A DNA stretch of 11,152 nt. It comes from SYIM01 sp039800325 (GTDB taxonomy: Bacteria; Pseudomonadota; Gammaproteobacteria; Burkholderiales; Burkholderiaceae_E). Below the pieces are notes generated by a model. It saw only the letters and a list, made by a program, of their open reading frames with translations, ran no database searches and was not told the DNA's origin. Location of the stretch: positions 1-11,152 of the forward strand of contig JBDLQY010000083.1 of assembly GCA_039800325.1 (NCBI GenBank), read 5' to 3'. The translations under genes and the position numbers were made by a program. Below, piece by piece: positions 7,044 to 11,152 of this stretch (the stretch's first letter is position 1; each line of letters starts with the position of its first letter).

Positions 7044-8441
7044 TCAACCGGACGCCCCATAGCCACCGCCTGAAGCGAAGTTCTCAAACCGGGTATGAGC
7101 CCCCACAAAGGTCAGACGCACGGTACCGATGGGACCGTTACGCTGTTTGCCAATGATGATTTCAGCCGTACCCTTATCTGCGGAATCGGCGTTGTAGACC
7201 TCATCACGATAAATAAAGATGATGACGTCGGCGTCCTGCTCGATAGCCCCTGACTCGCGCAGATCGGACATCACGGGTCGTTTATTGGGCCGCTGTTCAA
7301 GCGAACGATTAAGCTGCGACAGCGCGATAACCGGGCAGTCGAGCTCTTTTGCAAGCGCCTTCAGCGAACGGGAGATTTCCGAGATTTCGGTGGCTCGATT
7401 TTCGCCCGCCGATGTCGCCGACATGAGCTGAAGGTAGTCGACAATAACCAGGCCCAGCTTGCCGCACTGACGCGCCAGACGTCTGGCACGGGCTCGCAGA
7501 TCGAGGGCGCTGAGGGCCGGCGTTTCGTCGACATGCAATGGAGCATCCTGCATCTTGCCAATGGCACTGGTCAGACGCGGCCAATCGTCGTCATTCAGAC
7601 GACCTGTACGTACGCGCTGCTGATCAAGCCTACCCGCCGAGCAGAGCAGACGCATCGCTAACTGTGTGGCGCCCATCTCCATGCTGAAGACAGCCACCGG
7701 CATCTGCTGCTCAACGGCCACATGCTCGCCAATATTCATGGCAAAGCTGGTCTTGCCCATCGATGGACGCCCCGCCACGATGATCAGATCACCCGGCTGC
7801 ATGCCGGAGGTCATGCGATCGAGATCAACAAAGCCCGTGGCAACCCCGGTGACGTCACTGGGATTGTCTTGGCTGTAGAGCTCATCGATGCGCTCGACCA
7901 CCTTACCGAGCAGATCCTGCAAGGGCTTGAATCCTGCCTGCCCGCGCGCCCCCTCTTCAGAAATCTGAAAAATTTTTGCCTCGGCCTCGTCGAGGACCTG
8001 GCGCGTATCACGCCCCTGCGGATTGAGGGCGGCGGTGGCGATTTCATCGGAGGTGGACACCAGCCTGCGCAGAACCGAGCGATCTCGAACGATTTCGGCA
8101 TAGCGCCGAATGTTGGCTGCCGACGCCGTCTCAGTCGCGAGCGCATTAAGGTAGGCCAATCCGCCAGCTTCATCGGCCTGGCCTACTCCCTGTAAAGCCT
8201 CCAGGACCGTGACCACATCTGCAGGCTGGGTTCGTTCGATAAGCCGGGCAATCTGTTTCCAGATCAGGCGATGATCATGTCGATAAAAATCTTCCTCGCG
8301 CAGCACATCAGCTACGCGATCAAACGCCGAGTTATCCAGCAGCAGACCGCCAAGAACCGACTGCTCAGCCTCAATGGAATGCGGCGGCACTCGAAGCGCA
8401 GCAACCTGTGGATCAGACACTGGAAACGCAGAGACGGCCAT
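7044..8441 (-). CDS. dnaB: Replicative DNA helicase DnaB
   Basis: The hexameric 5'-3' helicase that unwinds DNA ahead of the replication fork. The 465-residue protein is full length. The N-terminal DnaB domain has the usual PPHSIEAEQSVLGGLLLD start (19-36) and the linker lies near 160-190. The RecA-like C-terminal domain has Walker A GRPSMGKT at 224-231, Walker B LVIVDYLQLM at 331-340, ALSQLNRSLEQR near 373-384, SDLRESGAIEQDAD at 392-404 and GKQRNGPIG at 431-439. No intein interrupts the helicase motifs, a common site for one. ATG 8441 has no obvious Shine-Dalgarno. I see no convincing promoter between rplI and dnaB, so dnaB is probably transcribed by read-through from the ribosomal-protein operon past the hairpin at 8495-8518. 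Confidence 0.98.
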   Translation of the reverse strand: MAVSAFPVSDPQVAALRVPPHSIEAEQSVLGGLLLDNSAFDRVADVLREEDFYRHDHRLIWKQIARLIERTQPADVVTVLEALQGVGQADEAGGLAYLNALATETASAANIRRYAEIVRDRSVLRRLVSTSDEIATAALNPQGRDTRQVLDEAEAKIFQISEEGARGQAGFKPLQDLLGKVVERIDELYSQDNPSDVTGVATGFVDLDRMTSGMQPGDLIIVAGRPSMGKTSFAMNIGEHVAVEQQMPVAVFSMEMGATQLAMRLLCSAGRLDQQRVRTGRLNDDDWPRLTSAIGKMQDAPLHVDETPALSALDLRARARRLARQCGKLGLVIVDYLQLMSATSAGENRATEISEISRSLKALAKELDCPVIALSQLNRSLEQRPNKRPVMSDLRESGAIEQDADVIIFIYRDEVYNADSADKGTAEIIIGKQRNGPIGTVRLTFVGAHTRFENFASGGGYGASG

Positions 8442-8494
8442 TCGGGGTTCGCGACTTGAAAGCGAGTGACAACGACCACCACTCTAACAAATGA

Positions 8495-8518
8495 CGAGGG
8501 GCGCCCAAGCGCCCCTCG
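8495..8518 (-). terminator. Strong hairpin after rplI, possible partial terminator
   Basis: Perfect 10-bp stem (CGAGGGGCGC and complement) with a 4-nt loop, 25 bp past the rplI stop and 53 bp before dnaB. In the minus direction it is followed by TCATTTGTTAG, a poor U-tract, so termination is probably incomplete or the hairpin protects the 3' end of the rpsF-rplI mRNA. A smaller stem-loop (GCCTG/CAGGC, 8535-8548) spans the rplI stop itself. Confidence 0.6.
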
Positions 8519-8542
8519 CGACGGATGCCGTTAGGCCTGAGA

Positions 8543-8995
8543 TCAGGCGGTTTCGCCCAGCACCGACACGGTGATCTCGACCACCACATCATGGTGCAAA
8601 CCAATTTCGACCTTGAAGTCGCCCACACTCTTGAGCGGGCCGTTCGGCATGCGTACCTGCGCCTTAGCCACCTCGAAGCCCTGTTTGCTCAGACCCTCGG
8701 CGATGTCAAAGTTGGTGATGGAGCCGAACAGGCGGCCATCGACGCCGGCCCGACTGGCAAGCTGCAGCGTAAGCCCATTGAGCTTTTGTCCGAGAGACTG
8801 TGCCGCCGTAAGCTTGTCGGCCTGAACTTTTTCGAGTTCGGCGCGACGAGCCTCGAACTCTTTGATGGCGGCGTCGGTGGCGCGACGGGCTTTGCCCTGG
8901 GGTATCAGGAAATTGCGGGCATAACCATCTTTGACGCGAACCACCTCACCGAGCTGGCCCAGATTGACCACGCGTTCGAGCAGAATGATCTGCAT
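8543..8995 (-). CDS. rplI: 50S ribosomal protein L9
   Basis: L9 is a 23S rRNA-binding protein of the large subunit that reaches out from the L1 side and helps maintain reading frame. The 150-residue product is standard length: N-domain MQIILLERVVNLGQLGEVVRVKDGYARNFLIPQGKA, a long charged connecting helix (about 44-74), and the C-domain with VDGRLFGSIT. ATG 8995 is chosen over an upstream in-frame ATG at 9061 because the canonical MQIILLE start has a strong GAGGAG six nt before it. It follows rpsR by 10 bp and is the last gene of rpsF-priB-rpsR-rplI. Confidence 0.98.
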   Translation of the reverse strand: MQIILLERVVNLGQLGEVVRVKDGYARNFLIPQGKARRATDAAIKEFEARRAELEKVQADKLTAAQSLGQKLNGLTLQLASRAGVDGRLFGSITNFDIAEGLSKQGFEVAKAQVRMPNGPLKSVGDFKVEIGLHHDVVVEITVSVLGETA

Positions 8996-9005
8996 GGAGC
9001 TCTCC

Positions 9006-9278
9006 TCAGTGATTGTCGGTGTAAGGCAGCAGCGCGAGGAAGCGCGCCCGCTTGATGGCATCGCCCAGCTGGCGCTGATAGCGCGCGGCCGTGCCGGTCA
9101 GACGCGCTGGGATGATTTTGCCCGTCTCGGAGATGAAGTCCTTTAGGGTTTCGACATCCTTGTAGTCGATCTGCTCGACCTTCTCAGCCGTAAAGCGACA
9201 GAACTTGCGGCGCTTGAACAGCGCGCTTTGCGTGTTCCGGCGCGGTTTCTTATCTTTGGTACCACGACGCATGACCAT
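9006..9278 (-). CDS. rpsR: 30S ribosomal protein S18
   Basis: S18 binds the 30S platform as a heterodimer with S6, whose gene lies two upstream. The 90-residue protein shows the signature KRRKFCRFTAEKVEQIDYKD, then TLKDFISETGKIIPARLTGTAARYQRQL and IKRARFLALLPYTDNH. ATG 9278 has GAGG six nt upstream; another ATG two codons later is possible but less well placed. It has one cysteine and no sign of a paralogous zinc-free/zinc-binding swap. Confidence 0.98.
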   Translation of the reverse strand: MVMRRGTKDKKPRRNTQSALFKRRKFCRFTAEKVEQIDYKDVETLKDFISETGKIIPARLTGTAARYQRQLGDAIKRARFLALLPYTDNH

Positions 9279-9299
9279 GAGTAACCTCGTTCGTAAGAA

Positions 9300-9641
9300 T
9301 CAGCAATATTGGGTTGAATCGGTATCTGTCTCGAAGGTCGTCACATGAAGCCGAAGCTGCCAGGAGTCTTTTCGGCGTGGGGCCAGAAAACCCCGCAGGC
9401 GAAAGCGACTTCCGAGGCCCAGCGGTGCCAGCTTTTCAGCCTGGTCTCCTGCGAAGCGCGCCGCAATATTCATTGCGACTTGCCGTGGGTGACCCGCTTC
9501 AGTCTGCACAGATGCGTGCTGTAGCACCGCATCAATCACCGCAATGCCTGCCGGGGTGTATCTGAGGGTTTCACGCTCAATCAGCACTGCATGCAGTTCA
9601 AACCGGTTGTGCTGCCATTGAGCCTCAGAGCTTTCACCCAC
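9300..9641 (-). CDS. priB: Primosomal replication protein N, PriB
   Basis: PriB is a small OB-fold single-stranded-DNA-binding protein that bridges PriA and DnaT during replication restart. The core is recognised from RFELHAVLIERETLRYTPAGIAVIDAVLQHAS, EAGHPRQVAMNIAARF, and FRLRGFLAPRRKDSWQLRLHVTTFE; it sits between rpsF and rpsR, the standard position. The start is uncertain. GTG 9641 gives 113 residues, about ten longer than usual, but has no Shine-Dalgarno at normal distance. An AAGGAG at 9669-9674 is 27 nt away. An out-of-frame ATG follows a GAGG near 9618, exactly where relatives begin (MNxxEL), which could mean a frameshift or an unusual start. The C-terminus carries a short acidic tail ending TDSTQYC. 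Confidence 0.88.
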   Translation of the reverse strand: MGESSEAQWQHNRFELHAVLIERETLRYTPAGIAVIDAVLQHASVQTEAGHPRQVAMNIAARFAGDQAEKLAPLGLGSRFRLRGFLAPRRKDSWQLRLHVTTFETDTDSTQYC

Positions 9642-9656
9642 TGGCTGACCCAGCCA
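9642..9656 (-). promoter_or_regulatory. Hairpin immediately before the candidate priB GTG start
   Basis: TGGCTG-GGT-CAGCCA, a perfect 6-bp stem, lies between the AAGGAG at 9669-9674 and GTG 9641. If folded, it shortens the effective Shine-Dalgarno to start distance from 27 to about 12 nt. This is an inference; the hairpin is small. Confidence 0.3.
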
Positions 9657-9684
9657 ACTTTTAACGATCTCCTTGAACCTTGGA

Positions 9685-10068
9685 TCAGTACGGAGCGGGC
9701 GCCGCGGGGGCTGCACCCTCAGCAGAGGTCTTGCGAGCCTCTTCGCGCTGAATCTGACGAAGCATGGGAGACGCACCGGTTTCGGCTTTTTTCATGCCCA
9801 ACGTCAGATGACGCAACACCGCATCGTTAAAGCGGAAGCCATGCTCGAGTTCATCAATCGTGGCTTTGCCGCACTCAATGTTCATGAGCACGTAGTGCGC
9901 TTTGGCAACTTTTTGAATGGGGTAGGTCAGCTGACGACGCCCCCAATCTTCTACCCGGTGGATCTTGCCCGACTGGGGTTCCACCAGGGACTTGTAGCGC
10001 TCAATCATGGCAGGCACCTGTTCGCTTTGATCAGGGTGCACGATGAGCACGATCTCGTAATGACGCAT
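9685..10068 (-). CDS. rpsF: 30S ribosomal protein S6
   Basis: S6 sits on the 30S platform with S18. The 127-residue product begins MRHYEIVLIVHPDQSEQVPAMIERY and has the family motifs VEDWGRRQLTYPIQK and KAHYVLMNIEC, then the DAVLRHLTLGMKKAE end of the ferredoxin-like fold. The C-terminal tail is Ala/Pro rich and ends APAPY; there is no glutamate run of the kind that RimK extends in E. coli. ATG 10068 has GGAG five nt upstream. It is the first gene of the operon, 43 bp before priB, with a structured leader upstream. Confidence 0.98.
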   Translation of the reverse strand: MRHYEIVLIVHPDQSEQVPAMIERYKSLVEPQSGKIHRVEDWGRRQLTYPIQKVAKAHYVLMNIECGKATIDELEHGFRFNDAVLRHLTLGMKKAETGASPMLRQIQREEARKTSAEGAAPAAPAPY

Positions 10069-10085
10069 GGATTCTCCGTTTTAGA

Positions 10086-10135
10086 GTTGCTTTCGTTACC
10101 GGATGAAACGTCCGGCCCGCCCCCCGGTCAGCAAC
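10086..10135 (-). ncRNA. Candidate S6:S18-binding leader structure in the rpsF mRNA
   Basis: On the rpsF strand an outer stem GTTGCT/AGCAAC (10130-10135 with 10086-10091) encloses an asymmetric internal loop and an inner stem ACCGG/CCGGT (10124-10128 with 10098-10102). The enclosed region contains CCG triplets. Known rpsF leaders carry an S6:S18-binding motif with a conserved CCG in an internal loop, and the 5' part of this structure lies about 20 nt before the Shine-Dalgarno. An alternative hairpin CCGGA/TCCGG (10099-10115) competes. The match to the published motif is by memory, not by covariance model. Confidence 0.4.
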
Positions 10136-10141
10136 GGCCCG

Positions 10142-10170
10142 AAAACAAAACCGCGCTTTTCGAAGCGTGG
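10142..10170 (-). terminator. Intrinsic-terminator-like attenuator in the rpsF leader
   Basis: On the rpsF strand, an 8-pair stem with one A/C mismatch (CCACGCTT with AAGCGCGG, CGAA loop, 10151-10170) is followed at once by TTTTGTTTT (10150-10142). It lies downstream of the rpsF promoter and upstream of the gene, and no minus-strand gene ends here, so it would act as an attenuator. An upstream hairpin (10169-10184) shares two bases of its stem, so the two may be partly exclusive. Confidence 0.55.
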
Positions 10171-10234
10171 CTCGATCTCGAACCCTGCAGGCTGCCGGCA
10201 ACGCGTCGAGTCACCGTGCAGCGGGAAACCAATT

Positions 10235-10263
10235 AGTATAGCGGCTGTAACACCCGATCGCAA
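10235..10263 (-). promoter_or_regulatory. Sigma-70 promoter of the rpsF-priB-rpsR-rplI operon
   Basis: TTGCGA (10263-10258) and TATACT (10240-10235) are spaced exactly 17 bp, the best promoter in the window. Transcription would begin near 10228, leaving a leader of about 160 nt before the rpsF ATG. The -10 read on the opposite strand is TAGTAT (10234-10239), a possible divergent start toward DUF3460-scpA. Confidence 0.6.
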
Positions 10264-10281
10264 GAACGGAGCTGATTCGCC

Positions 10282-10287
10282 TACAAT
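10282..10287 (+). promoter_or_regulatory. Candidate -10 for DUF3460-scpA
   Basis: TACAAT, five of six to the -10 consensus, would start transcription near 10294, leaving about 19 nt before ATG 10313 and including its AGGAG. No -35 match is seen at 16-18 bp. If this promoter is used, the earlier in-frame ATG at 10286 cannot be the start. Confidence 0.3.
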
Positions 10288-10312
10288 GTCCGATGCAACA
10301 GGAGAGCTTGCC

Positions 10313-10501
10313 ATGTATCAGTCGGACATCACCCGTTTTCTGCAGGAACTCAAGTCGAATCAGCCGCAGCTTGAGGCACAGCAGCGCGAAGGGCGGGCCA
10401 TCTGGTGGGACCATCCACAAGACGCTGACATTTCTCGCCGCGACCGCGAATCCAGGGTGGCGCAAAAGCCCTACGTCTATCAAACCCAGACCCGCGCTTG
10501 A
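10313..10501 (+). CDS. DUF3460 family small protein
   Basis: A 62-residue soluble protein of unknown function, recognised as the betaproteobacterial DUF3460 family from MYQSDITRFLQELKSNQPQLEAQQREGRAIWWDHP and the ending KPYVYQTQTRA. It is highly charged, has adjacent tryptophans at 31-32, no cysteine, no signal peptide and no membrane segment. ATG 10313 has AGGAG 8 nt upstream; an in-frame ATG nine codons earlier (10286) lacks a well-placed site. Its TGA overlaps the TTG proposed as the scpA start by 4 bp (TTGA), so it is likely co-translated with scpA. The position next to a chromosome-segregation gene is suggestive but does not establish a role. Confidence 0.85.
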   Translation: MYQSDITRFLQELKSNQPQLEAQQREGRAIWWDHPQDADISRRDRESRVAQKPYVYQTQTRA

Positions 10502-11152
10502 ATACGCCCGCACCTTCTTCGCAGGACGCCGTGGCCGCGGGGGGTGAACCGACCACGGCCGACGATGCCCCGCGGCAGCTTGAGCTGAACAGCGTGGCAC
10601 GCCTTTATGGCCAACCCCTGCAGAGCCTACCCCAAGACTTATATATCCCACCAGACGCTCTCGAGGTCTACCTCGACGCCTTCGAGGGGCCGCTTGACCT
10701 TTTGCTGTACCTGATTCGCAAGCAGAACTTCAACATCCTCGATATTCCCATGGCAGAGGTCACCCGCCAATACCTCGAATACGTCGAGGAAATCCGATCG
10801 CGCGATCTTGAGCTGGCGGCCGAATACTTGCTCATGGCGGCTTTGCTCATTGATATCAAATCACGCATGTTGCTGCCGGTTAAGAAAGCCGATAGCGACG
10901 AAGAGGCTGAAGATCCCCGCGCCGAACTAGCCCGCAGACTGCTCGATTACGAGGCCATGAAACTGGCCGCTCAGGGGCTCGACTCCCTGCCGCAGGCTGG
11001 ACGTGATTTCCTGGCCGCTGCGGCGCAGGTTGAGACCGGAAACGTGGTGCGATTGCCGGATGTCAACCCTGAGGATCTGCGTGCGGCCTGGGCTGACATA
11101 CTACGGCGGGCTAGCCTGACCCGACACCATCGTATTGCCCGCGAAGAGCTTT
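10498..11152 (+). CDS. scpA: Segregation and condensation protein A (kleisin), N-terminal part
   Basis: ScpA is the kleisin that links the SMC heads and, with ScpB, forms the condensin that organises and segregates the chromosome. The frame is open to the right edge, showing 218 codons. The signature LEVYLDAFEGPLDLLLYLIRKQ lies at about 55-76, followed by NFNILDIPMAEVTRQYLEYV and ELAAEYLLMAALLIDIKSRMLLP, the SMC-neck-binding N-domain. Then come an acidic linker (DSDEEAEDPRAELARRLLDYE) and the start of the middle region. The start is the least certain point: TTG 10498 forms TTGA with the DUF3460 stop and gives a low-complexity N-terminus of about 30 residues; GTG 10531 has AGGA close upstream and is an alternative. 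Confidence 0.95.
   Translation, partial: MNTPAPSSQDAVAAGGEPTTADDAPRQLELNSVARLYGQPLQSLPQDLYIPPDALEVYLDAFEGPLDLLLYLIRKQNFNILDIPMAEVTRQYLEYVEEIRSRDLELAAEYLLMAALLIDIKSRMLLPVKKADSDEEAEDPRAELARRLLDYEAMKLAAQGLDSLPQAGRDFLAAAAQVETGNVVRLPDVNPEDLRAAWADILRRASLTRHHRIAREEL

Noticed and set aside
7722..8195. 157-codon plus-strand frame opposite dnaB
   Set aside because: Antisense to the conserved helicase; no recognisable domain and no ribosome-binding site noted.
7036..8548. 11-bp inverted repeat (GCCTGATCTCA) at the two ends of dnaB
   Set aside because: Several 11-bp matches are expected by chance in a window this size. The copies simply fall at the dnaB and rplI stop codons, and there is no sign of mobility.
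10096..10314. 72-codon minus-strand frame covering the rpsF leader
   Set aside because: Its start lies upstream of the rpsF promoter and it matches no known family. The leader is better explained as regulatory RNA.
1..11152. Search for mobile elements, CRISPR, tRNA, toxin-antitoxin or defence systems
   Set aside because: No direct repeats, transposase, array, cloverleaf or defence-gene signature was seen. The PIN domain is fused to PhoH and is not a VapC toxin with a partner antitoxin.

Overview
The window reads as a stretch of chromosomal core genome from a betaproteobacterium, most likely Burkholderiales of the Bordetella/Achromobacter/Alcaligenes group (Alcaligenaceae). This rests on the protein sequences and the gene content as I remember them, not on a search. 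The set scpA, DUF3460, rpsF-priB-rpsR-rplI, dnaB, bcp, PIN-PhoH, DUF498, alaA, hom, thrC, moeA is typical of that group. The DNA is moderately GC-rich and nearly every base is coding. I see no insertion sequence, prophage, CRISPR array, tRNA or rRNA, and no base-composition island.

Left part (1-4254, minus strand): an operon read right to left, alaA-hom-thrC-moeA. It holds an alanine/PLP aminotransferase, homoserine dehydrogenase, threonine synthase and a MoeA fragment cut by the window edge. Junctions are 4-bp stop/start overlaps (ATGA, GTGA), which implies translational coupling. Homoserine kinase (thrB), needed between Hom and ThrC, is absent here. A 48-bp gap separates alaA from a divergent DUF498 (Mth938/Xcc1710-like) gene on the plus strand (4303-4674).

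Middle (4696-8441, minus strand): a PIN-PhoH ATPase gene lies downstream of bcp (peroxiredoxin) and is joined to it by a TAATG overlap. A promoter for the pair sits just upstream of bcp. dnaB, the replicative helicase, follows the ribosomal-protein operon.

Right part (8543-10068, minus strand): rpsF-priB-rpsR-rplI encodes S6, the primosomal protein PriB, S18 and L9. It has a good sigma-70 promoter at 10235-10263 and a leader of about 160 nt that contains a terminator-like hairpin and an S6:S18-type structure. A strong hairpin with a poor U-tract lies between rplI and dnaB. Diverging from rpsF on the plus strand are a small DUF3460 gene and scpA, the SMC kleisin subunit, which runs off the right edge.

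I found no convincing new biological system. The most interesting material is regulatory: a probable attenuator in the rpsF leader, two divergent promoters each built on a symmetric TANNNTA -10 element, a priB start with no ordinary ribosome-binding site, and a possibly leaderless alaA operon transcript.
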